The notes under the pieces were generated by a model. It did no database searches, was not told where the DNA came from, and was given only the letters and a program-made list of their open reading frames with translations. From contig JBFWWZ010000065.1 in NCBI GenBank assembly GCA_050245915.1, positions 1 through 10,670 on the forward strand: 10,670 nt of DNA. The letters run 5' to 3'. The stretch comes from JBDSKH01 sp050245915. Its GTDB lineage: Bacteria > Actinomycetota > Actinomycetes > Actinomycetales > Microbacteriaceae. The position numbers were made by a program, and so were the translations under genes. Shown here one piece after another: positions 1-5,937 of the stretch (its first letter is position 1; each line of letters starts with the position of its first letter).

Positions 1-144
1 CGGCCCGACCGCGTTGCGATCGCGTGCCGCGAAGAACGGCTTCCCGGCGGTCGCATCAAACTCACGGAGCGCCGTCGTGTACGAGATCCCATTGAGATCC
101 GCGAACAGGCGAACATCCTGCTTGAACAGAGAATTGCTAGTCAC
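1..144 (-). CDS. N-terminal 48 residues of an unrecognised protein, cut by the window edge
   Basis: The reading frame is open from a GTG at 144-142 to the left edge and begins MTSNSLFKQDVRLFADLNG. A purine-rich GAGGAAGAAG (151-160) lies just upstream. The nearby ATG (149-147) reads ATG-AAG-TGA and closes at once, so GTG is the likely start. The visible part is short and hydrophilic and looks helical, with no signal peptide or membrane segment. I do not recognise the family. It lies on the same strand as the transfer operon but is separated from it by 360 bp, so it probably has its own promoter. A role in DNA processing is possible from position alone and is not shown by the sequence. That the frame codes rests on the start context and protein-like composition. 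Confidence 0.6.
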   Translation of the reverse strand, partial: MTSNSLFKQDVRLFADLNGISYTTALREFDATAGKPFFAARDRNAVGP

Positions 145-356
145 TTCATGCTTCTTCCTCGACGTGCTCCGCGCAGCTCGTCGGGTCAGCTAAAAGTGAT
201 CGAACGAGTGGTGTTGCAAGGTGCGATCCACGGGACCTTGTCTTCGTCTGCCTCGGCGCGCGGGCCGTTGGCATCAGAGGGAGGCGTGCACTTTCGCCAG
301 CCTCTATTCTACAGCATCCCTCAACTAAGGACCCTGGGCTCCCGCTCCCCTACGTG

Positions 357-386
357 ATGATTTGCCCCGCGTCGGACGGCTGTCAA
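357..386 (-). promoter_or_regulatory. Candidate promoter for the left-edge gene
   Basis: On the minus strand a perfect TTGACA (386-381, inside the left arm of the inverted repeat) is followed after 18 bases by AATCAT (362-357), which matches the sigma-70 -10 consensus at 4 of 6 positions. Transcription would start near 350 and give a leader of about 200 bases before the GTG at 144. An alternative -10, TAGAAT (complement of 306-311, 5 of 6 matches), is nearer the gene but has no convincing -35. Either may be chance, and the -35 may simply be part of the repeat's own sequence. Confidence 0.3.
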
Positions 387-436
387 GGGCGCTGCGCGTC
401 GCTCCGCGATGCCCCACCGGGGCACCCTTGACAGCC
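378..436. repeat. Perfect 12-bp inverted repeat enclosing two smaller hairpins
   Basis: The left arm GGCTGTCAAGGG (378-389) and right arm CCCTTGACAGCC (425-436) are exact reverse complements. The 35 bases between them contain TGCCCC-ACC-GGGGCA (410-424, perfect 6-bp stem) and TCGC-TCC-GCGA (399-409, 4-bp stem). These two stems abut each other, and the first abuts the outer right arm, so the whole could fold as a junction on single-stranded DNA or RNA. Each arm also contains TTGACA, a perfect -35 box, pointing outward (plus strand 428-433; minus strand 386-381). Possible roles are an oriT, a single-strand or double-strand replication origin, a regulator site, or a bidirectional terminator. No long T-run follows, which argues against an intrinsic terminator. 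Confidence 0.75.
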
Positions 437-440
437 ACCC

Positions 441-456
441 AAGCGGAGGCACGCTT
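441..456. repeat. Small inverted repeat next to the nested repeat
   Basis: AAGCG (441-445) and CGCTT (452-456) are reverse complements around a 6-base loop. The element starts 4 bases after the right arm of the larger repeat. Alone it is too short to be significant. Beside the larger structure it adds to the clustering of stems typical of relaxase-bound origins. Confidence 0.4.
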
Positions 457-504
457 CCAGCTAGGGGGCGTGGGAAGGGTGAAAAACGATCGCTTCGAGA
501 ACCA

Positions 505-1062
505 TCACGACAGGGTGCGGACGTCGACGAACATTCCCACCGGCGGTGCCGTGTACGGCAGCGGGCCGACCGCGGGACGCTCGACACTCGACTTGCCGAC
601 CATCGCCCTCGCAGCCGCGGTCGGGTCCGCCTCGTTGGTGTCGCGAGAAGTCGCGAACGGCCCGTCCGGAGCCATGAGCATCCGCATGTGATGGTCGGCG
701 TGGTCACGCCACCACACGCTCATCCCGAACGTCCCGTCGAGGCGCAGCGCCTCCCAGGCACGCCACAGCGAGTCGAGGCGACTGATCGCCTCCGGGTAAC
801 GCCACCAGTCAGCGGCCCACCGGTACGCGCCAGTCGGACCCACGCGGCGGATGTATGTGAAGCGCAGCTTCTCGCGCACGAACTCGTCGACGGAGCCGAA
901 GTAGAGCTGCGGCACATCGGCCGCCGGCACCGCGGCCGCGGGCGGTTCGCTCGAGGGATCGGGAGCGGTGGCCGGGTGAGGAGGCAGCTTGCCCCGCAGC
1001 GGCGCGACCGGCGCCGACGATGGCCAGGGGTCGTCCTCCCACTCGGCCGGGGTGTCGCTCAC
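505..1062 (-). CDS. DUF4913 family protein
   Basis: 185 residues. The first 50 or so are Pro/Ala-rich and probably disordered. From about residue 51 the sequence matches what I know of DUF4913: YFGSVDEFVREKLRFTY, then a GAYRWAADWWRYPEA segment (78-92), then LDSLWRAWEALRLD, then MSVWWRDHADHHMRMLM followed by PDGPF (114-136). The Trp/Tyr/His-rich core, with His121, His124 and His125, is the family's most conserved part. The function is unknown; I know the family from actinobacterial conjugative elements and phages, often beside the coupling protein. The GTG start (1062-1060) overlaps the coupling-protein stop in GTGA, so translation is probably coupled. It is the last gene of the operon. A soluble accessory factor of DNA transfer is the best guess from position. 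There is no signal peptide or membrane segment. The tail after residue 140 looks variable. Confidence 0.85.
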   Translation of the reverse strand: MSDTPAEWEDDPWPSSAPVAPLRGKLPPHPATAPDPSSEPPAAAVPAADVPQLYFGSVDEFVREKLRFTYIRRVGPTGAYRWAADWWRYPEAISRLDSLWRAWEALRLDGTFGMSVWWRDHADHHMRMLMAPDGPFATSRDTNEADPTAAARAMVGKSSVERPAVGPLPYTAPPVGMFVDVRTLS

Positions 1063-2873
1063 AGCGGCTTCTCCGCAACGTCAGGCTCGAGCGCAACGTC
1101 AGGCTCGAGCGCGACGATCGGCGAGGCATGCTGCACGGTCGCGTGGACCGGCATCGACGGGTCATGTGCGGCGAGGGACGCGCGCACCGCGGCCGCGTGA
1201 CGGCCAGCCATCCACGGCGTCGTTTCGATGAGCGCCGCCGGCATCCCCGAGGACAGCATGACGGCGCGCCCTCGAGGGAGCGCCGCCAGTTCAGCGGGTT
1301 CGAGGATCCGTTGCCGGTGCAGTTGGTGGCTCGTCGACCGGATGCCCCGGTTGAAGCTCACCGAGGCGGTCTCCTTGTCGTAGTCACCGACCAGCTCGGA
1401 GAGCTCGCGGAGGAACTCGGCTTCCGACAGGCCGCCGAGGTAGAGCTTCACGTTCGACGCAGACCACAGCTTCCGCATGCCCTCGCGGCCGAACACGACT
1501 GAGCCCTGAGCCCAGGACTGGAACAGCGACATGATCGGGATGCCGCGGGAGCCGTAGTGCGAATACAGGTCGGGCAGGTTCTTCCAGCGGCAGACGTTCG
1601 CCGCCTCGTCGAGCACGACGAGCATGGGCGTCGCCAGACGCCCGCCGGGCTGTGTCGTCGCATACTCTTCGGCTGCCTCGACGACCGCGGCGGTGAGCGC
1701 GGTGACGAGAGCGCCGGCGGAACCCTGACCCTCCTTGGAGAGCGAATACAGGGTGCCGGTGCCGCGCACGAACGCATCCGGGTCGACTTGCGGGCGACGA
1801 TCGCCGGCCATGTACCCGCCGCTCGGGGTGACCCACGTCCCCACCGCCTGGATCTTCAAGCACGCCGCCTTCTGCCGTGCGGTGCCGAACACTCCCCCGC
1901 GCTGCTTCTCCGGGGCCATGATGATGCCCTCGACGTCGGCCGCGATCAGGTCGTAGTCGTGCAGCCGCAGCAGGTCGACGGGTTCTTCGTTGGTCGGCTC
2001 GGAGAGCCACGAGAACACCTGAGTGATCGGGCGGTTGGCCAACGCGGCCGCCAACAGCATGCCGGCGAGAAGATCCTGCCCGGCGGGCTCGAAGTAGGCA
2101 TCCTGCACCGCCCCATCTGCTCGAGCGGACGAGGCGAAGTGTTCCGCGAGCTTGAAGGCTTTGACGTCATCCTTGACGTAGGTGAGCGGGTTCCACCACC
2201 AGGTCGGCTGCTCGAGCGCGATCCCCTGCGGATCGAAGATCCACACGTCACCTCGAGCAGACCGAGGATCCCGTGTCGCGTCTACCGTGTCGCGCTTGTT
2301 CGACGTCGTGACCACGGCGCCGGGCGCTTCGAGGATCGCCGGGATCACCAGCGCCGTCGTCTTGCCGACGCGCGGGCCGGCGAGGGCGATCATCACGTAC
2401 TCCCACAGCGCGAACAGTGGCTGCCCGCCCGGGATGGACTTGCCGAGCGGGATGCCCGGCGTCCCGTTGACGCCGAGCCGCTGCGCGGTGCGGGTTGCAC
2501 CCTTGCGGCCGAGTTCGGCCAGATCGCGGCCGCGAGCCAGGTAGGCGGAACTGCGGTCCACCCTGGTCCGACGTCTACGGAACCGCGCGATCGCCACAGC
2601 GATCAGCGTGACGATCGCCGCAGCGATCAGGGAGAACACGACGGTCAGCCAGGTTGCGGACGGTGGCCACACCAAGCGGCCGCGCAGCAGATCGAGGAAC
2701 AGCGTGACCGGGTTACGTGGGAGGGCTGAGTTCACCGCATCGAGGTTCGAGCCGATCGACACCGCCGCCCAGACAACGCCGACGACGGCCAGCAGGATCC
2801 CGACCACGACGGCCAGGAGGATCGTGCCGGCGTCGTAGCGGCCGGGTTCGCGGCGGCGGTTCGCCTGGCTCAT
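1059..2873 (-). CDS. VirD4/TraG-type coupling ATPase (T4SS)
   Basis: 604 residues. Two N-terminal membrane helices (about 15-40 and 75-97) are followed by a basic stretch and then a large cytoplasmic ATPase domain. Walker A is GPRVGKTT (166-173), Walker B is LVVLDEAAN (418-426), and a glutamine-containing SLFQSWAQ (449-456) fits the sensor region of this family. The segment TTSNKRDTVD (189-198) and the DVWIFDPQG strand (209-217) are also typical of TraG/VirD4. These hexameric ATPases bring the relaxase-DNA complex to the secretion channel at the inner membrane. The start chosen is ATG 2873-2871, which overlaps the upstream stop in ATGA. A start at 2930 would add 19 mostly basic residues and lie deep inside the upstream gene. 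The C-terminal tail, after about residue 560, is likely disordered and carries a short tandem repeat. The next gene overlaps its stop. Confidence 0.93.
   Translation of the reverse strand: MSQANRRREPGRYDAGTILLAVVVGILLAVVGVVWAAVSIGSNLDAVNSALPRNPVTLFLDLLRGRLVWPPSATWLTVVFSLIAAAIVTLIAVAIARFRRRRTRVDRSSAYLARGRDLAELGRKGATRTAQRLGVNGTPGIPLGKSIPGGQPLFALWEYVMIALAGPRVGKTTALVIPAILEAPGAVVTTSNKRDTVDATRDPRSARGDVWIFDPQGIALEQPTWWWNPLTYVKDDVKAFKLAEHFASSARADGAVQDAYFEPAGQDLLAGMLLAAALANRPITQVFSWLSEPTNEEPVDLLRLHDYDLIAADVEGIIMAPEKQRGGVFGTARQKAACLKIQAVGTWVTPSGGYMAGDRRPQVDPDAFVRGTGTLYSLSKEGQGSAGALVTALTAAVVEAAEEYATTQPGGRLATPMLVVLDEAANVCRWKNLPDLYSHYGSRGIPIMSLFQSWAQGSVVFGREGMRKLWSASNVKLYLGGLSEAEFLRELSELVGDYDKETASVSFNRGIRSTSHQLHRQRILEPAELAALPRGRAVMLSSGMPAALIETTPWMAGRHAAAVRASLAAHDPSMPVHATVQHASPIVALEPDVALEPDVAEKPL
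1074..1109 (-). repeat. Two perfect 18-bp tandem repeats in the tail of the coupling-protein gene
   Basis: The unit CGCAACGTCAGGCTCGAG (plus-strand reading) occurs at 1074-1091 and again at 1092-1109, then decays into a related CGCGACGATCG. On the coding strand it gives two copies of a six-residue ALEPDV unit a few residues before the stop. The length is a multiple of three, so copy-number change would keep the frame. It lies in the acidic, likely disordered C-terminal tail, where length change would be tolerated. Confidence 0.85.
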
Positions 2874-4408
2874 GCGTCGGCGCTTTCGTCGACGAGCGCG
2901 AGCTCGGGTGCTTGGGCGGCGGGATGCCACATACGGTTCGTATCGTTCACGTCCAGTTCCATCGGCATGAGCTGCACCCGCAACGGGGTTCCCGGGTGCC
3001 CGCCGACCTTCACGAGGAACCGGCCCCGGCCAGGGGGCTCGGCCTCACGGCCCGTCGAGCTGTCCCATGCCGGCGGGTCCTGCCAGGAGGTGAGGAGTTC
3101 CTGTTCGGCACGCGACAGTGGCACCGCCTGAGTGAGCATCGGCATCTCAGCATTGGGCAGCCCACCAGCGATGACCATGCCGGCACGCTCGACGAAGCCG
3201 CGTGCTTTCATGCGGTCCTCTTCGCTGGGCAAAGCCAGCAGGTCGCTCATGGTGTGCGAGATCATCGCCAGACCCACGCCGCGCTGCCGGTTGAGGCGGG
3301 TGAGCGCGTCGACGCGATCGACCATGCCGCGGCCGGCGCGTAGCGCACGCCACAACTCGTCGAGGATCACGAAGTAGTGCCGTCGCGGTTCCAGGCCCGC
3401 GTCGGCCAGAGCGTTGGCGACGTTGACCGTGCCGAAGCCGGCTGACCAGCACGCCAGGAGGATCGCGGCCTGCAGGTCGGTGTCGGAGTCGTCGATCGAG
3501 GAGACGTCGTAGACCACCGGCCGGTCGCGCATCATCGGAACGTCGGTGGCGTTGGCGAACGTCTCCCCCAGCCGCCCGCCCGATGTCAGGCTGATCAGCG
3601 ACGCCTCGAGGTTCTCGGTGATCGCCTTGTAGCGGGCATCGTCGCCCCGGTCGAGCGCGACGTCGCGGATCTCCTGCGGAGCATCTTGGATGACCTTCAA
3701 CAGGTCACCGAGCACCGGAACGCCCTTGTGCTTCTCGTCGAGCACCTTCAGCGCTCGATCGATGATCGACTCCTCACGGTCGGTCGGTGGTTCCTTCCGC
3801 AGGATCGTCAACAGCGCCGACACCATCGTGTGTCGGCGGCCGTGAGCGTCAGCGAGCACCTGCAGCCGCTCCTTCTCCTTGCCGGCCTTCCGCAGCCGCT
3901 CTGCGGCCTCGGTCGCCTCGCCCGGGTCGAGCACGTTCAGGTGGCCGCGGCCGCGGCCGAGTTGGATCACCTGACCGCCCATCGCCTCGATCAGATCCAC
4001 GTAGTCAGGCTTGAGGTCGCCCAGCACCAGCGGCAGCGACCCGAAGGCCGCGCCGCCGGCAGCCATCCGGCGGATGATGGTCGACTTCCCCAAGCCGGGC
4101 AGGCCAAGCACGAACACTGACGGGTTGCCGATCAGACCGTGCTGGAACCACGAGATCGGGTCGGCGCACACCGTGGCACCGTTGATGAGGTTCAACCCGA
4201 GCGGCACGCCCACCATCGGTGTGCCGGCGCCCACGCTGTAGGGCCATAGGCCGCACACCTGGACAGTTGTTCCGCGGAACTCATCGACGGGTTGAACGAC
4301 GTTGACGCCGCCGGCGCCGGGCTGCCACCAGCCGCGCGCCCCGGGCCGGCGAGGCGGCTTAGGAGCGGGAGTCGTCACGTCCGACGTGCGGCGGCCACGC
4401 TTGCTCAC
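2870..4408 (-). CDS. VirB4-type conjugation ATPase (ATPase half)
   Basis: 512 residues. Walker A is GLPGLGKST (102-110) and Walker B is YFVILDELW (345-353). GHLNVLDPG (155-163) resembles the 'NPLD'-type element of VirB4/TraC proteins, and GVGLAMISHTMSDL (377-390) fits the region after the Walker B where these ATPases place their sensor residue. It would power assembly of the transfer channel and movement of substrate at the inner face of the membrane. Canonical VirB4 proteins are roughly 800 residues with a long N-terminal domain before the ATPase. Here that half is missing and appears to be supplied by the preceding gene, whose TGA is overlapped by this GTG start (4408-4406, GTGA). There is no signal peptide or membrane helix. 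The overlap with the next gene, ATGA at 2870-2873, suggests near-equal production with the coupling protein. Confidence 0.9.
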   Translation of the reverse strand: MSKRGRRTSDVTTPAPKPPRRPGARGWWQPGAGGVNVVQPVDEFRGTTVQVCGLWPYSVGAGTPMVGVPLGLNLINGATVCADPISWFQHGLIGNPSVFVLGLPGLGKSTIIRRMAAGGAAFGSLPLVLGDLKPDYVDLIEAMGGQVIQLGRGRGHLNVLDPGEATEAAERLRKAGKEKERLQVLADAHGRRHTMVSALLTILRKEPPTDREESIIDRALKVLDEKHKGVPVLGDLLKVIQDAPQEIRDVALDRGDDARYKAITENLEASLISLTSGGRLGETFANATDVPMMRDRPVVYDVSSIDDSDTDLQAAILLACWSAGFGTVNVANALADAGLEPRRHYFVILDELWRALRAGRGMVDRVDALTRLNRQRGVGLAMISHTMSDLLALPSEEDRMKARGFVERAGMVIAGGLPNAEMPMLTQAVPLSRAEQELLTSWQDPPAWDSSTGREAEPPGRGRFLVKVGGHPGTPLRVQLMPMELDVNDTNRMWHPAAQAPELALVDESADA

Positions 4409-5928
4409 AGCTGCCCTCGCACTTCAGCGGGCACCTGTAGATGCTTCGGGAGCACCAGGCCGAGCGGGAGCGCCGCAGCGAATGCGGAATCCTGCGACCC
4501 GTACACGGGGCGGATGCGGAGGCGTGCGGTCGCCGACAGGTTGTCGATCGCCGCACGTGCGTCGTGCTCACCGGCCGGGTCGGTCACCGTCGCGGTGACG
4601 AGCATCCCGAAGTTCACCAGCCCGGCGCCGGCGGCCTCTTCGGCGGCGGTCGCCTGCGCGGCCCGCGCCATCGTCATCTGACGGGCGCTGGGCCGGTCCG
4701 ACGCGGACAGGTTGAACGTCGCGGCGCGCACATCCGCCTCGACGATCGCCGCAGCGCGGGCGGCGTCGATCGGACGGTAGAGCAGGGTCACACGCTTACG
4801 CGCGATGTCGCGGTGCGGTGCGATCAGTCGCGCCAGGATGCTTGAGGGGACGTTGCCTCGAGGTGCGGTGCTCATCATCCACGTGACCGACGTCGCGGAG
4901 TCGTGTCGGTAGGCATCCCACGATGCCTGATGTGCGGCCGGTCCCACTTCCGGCCAGAGCAGCTCGGGGGGCTCCCCTGCGGCGTTCGCCTCGTCGATCA
5001 AGGTCGCGGCGGCCGGGTCGTAGGCGACCCGGATGACTTCGCACAGTTCCTGCGCGCTCATCGGGTGCACGGCGCCGGCGCCGGTGCCGGCGAGGGCCTG
5101 AGTGAGTCCAGGGATTCGCGAGGCGAGTTCTTTGCCCATCTCGTCGGGGGTGCGCCGGCGGCCACCGGTTCGGGCGGCCGCGTTGAAGGTGAGCGCGACG
5201 TAGGCGCGCACCACCGCGGCGCCCGCCGGGTACGCGTCGACGAGGCCGTTCACCAACTGGCGGGAGAACTCCGGCGCGTCCGGCGACATCGCGTTCGCGA
5301 CCGTCCGACGCAGCTTCAGTCCGGTGTCAGGTGCGGTTTCGATCGTCACCGACACCGCCTCGAGGCCGGGTTCGTCGGTCACGTGGGCGAGCCACATGCC
5401 CCACTCCGCGACCCAGTTGTCGACCTGTTCCCGATCGACGAGGGAGGAACCGTCAGGCTCGGAACCGATGACCACCGTGTAGTGCCCGGTCGAGGGGACT
5501 TGGATCAGCGCGAACGGGCGCTGATACGAGTCGCGCCACTCCGTCAGACGCGACCCCGCGGCGAGGCCGGGCAACTGTACGGTGCCCCAGTCGGCCCGGC
5601 CGAGTGGACCGGAGCGGTAGATGTGCTTGCGGCGCGACCTGGTGCTCGACCATCCGGCCGCGGTCGCAGCGCGGGCGAGGGTGCTCTGACCGTGCTTGTC
5701 GCGAAGCGCGATAGTCAGGAGCAGACCCGCCACCACGACGAAGACGAAGAACGCCGCCACCAGGTCCACGGCGATCGCGACAATGATCGTGACGCCGACG
5801 CCGACCAGGAGAATCCCGGTGCCGATCGAGCCGAGGCCGAGAAGGCCGGGCGTCTTAGGCCGGGTCCAGTGGCCGTAGGTGCGTGGCGCCGAAGCTGACG
5901 CGTTGCTGTTTGCCGTGGTCGCGCTCAT
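4405..5928 (-). CDS. SCO6880 family protein: membrane helices plus VirB4 N-terminal-like domain
   Basis: 507 residues, start ATG 5928-5926 with TAAGGGGAGCCC just before it (GGGGAG as ribosome site). Two adjacent membrane helices (about 28-50 and 53-75) are followed by a long soluble part without Walker motifs. The opening YGHWTRPKTPGLLGLGSIGTG and the segment RSGPLGRADWGTVQLPGL (about residues 106-123) are what I recognise as SCO6880 family, conserved in actinobacterial conjugation loci. The hairpin of helices resembles the small VirB3/PrgI subunit, and the soluble part probably corresponds to the N-terminal domain that VirB4/TraC carries before its ATPase. The protein plus the next gene's product would thus rebuild a VirB3-VirB4 unit; this is inference from architecture. 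The gap to the upstream TrbL-like gene is 9 bp, and the overlap with the downstream ATPase is GTGA. Confidence 0.85.
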   Translation of the reverse strand: MSATTANSNASASAPRTYGHWTRPKTPGLLGLGSIGTGILLVGVGVTIIVAIAVDLVAAFFVFVVVAGLLLTIALRDKHGQSTLARAATAAGWSSTRSRRKHIYRSGPLGRADWGTVQLPGLAAGSRLTEWRDSYQRPFALIQVPSTGHYTVVIGSEPDGSSLVDREQVDNWVAEWGMWLAHVTDEPGLEAVSVTIETAPDTGLKLRRTVANAMSPDAPEFSRQLVNGLVDAYPAGAAVVRAYVALTFNAAARTGGRRRTPDEMGKELASRIPGLTQALAGTGAGAVHPMSAQELCEVIRVAYDPAAATLIDEANAAGEPPELLWPEVGPAAHQASWDAYRHDSATSVTWMMSTAPRGNVPSSILARLIAPHRDIARKRVTLLYRPIDAARAAAIVEADVRAATFNLSASDRPSARQMTMARAAQATAAEEAAGAGLVNFGMLVTATVTDPAGEHDARAAIDNLSATARLRIRPVYGSQDSAFAAALPLGLVLPKHLQVPAEVRGQL

Positions 5929-5937
5929 GGGCTCCCC

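Larger units (their letters stand above)
145..504. other. 360-bp gene-free region with clustered DNA secondary structure
   Basis: No convincing gene lies between the stop of the DUF4913 gene and the start of the left-edge gene. The short frames present here look like chance frames in GC-rich DNA. The part at 145-350 appears less GC-rich than the genes around it and holds no repeat I could find. The part at 378-456 carries the nested inverted repeat and the small hairpin listed separately. A T-run on the minus strand (complement of 482-486) follows the operon's last stop by about 20 bases, but I see no good stem before it, so I do not call a terminator. A non-coding region beside transfer genes is where an origin of transfer could sit; that is inference. 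Confidence 0.6.

Noticed and set aside
148..357. 69-codon plus-strand frame in the gene-free region
   Set aside because: It has no ribosome site, low-complexity Arg/Ser composition and no recognisable motif.
481..504. Possible intrinsic terminator after the DUF4913 gene
   Set aside because: A T-run of five exists on the minus strand, but the preceding bases form only a 3-bp stem.
409..1200. Long plus-strand open frame opposite the DUF4913 gene
   Set aside because: It is rich in Arg/His/Gly and lies antisense to a recognisable DUF4913 protein and to the coupling-protein tail. It looks like a shadow frame of GC-rich coding DNA.
1557..2729. 390-codon plus-strand open frame opposite the coupling-protein gene
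   Set aside because: The minus-strand protein has clear Walker motifs. The plus-strand translation has no recognisable domain and an Arg/Gly/Asp-rich composition typical of antisense frames.
2873..2930. Upstream start for the coupling protein giving an Arg-rich 19-residue extension
   Set aside because: It would overlap the preceding gene by about 60 bases. The ATG at 2873 overlaps the stop by 4 bases, like the neighbouring junctions.
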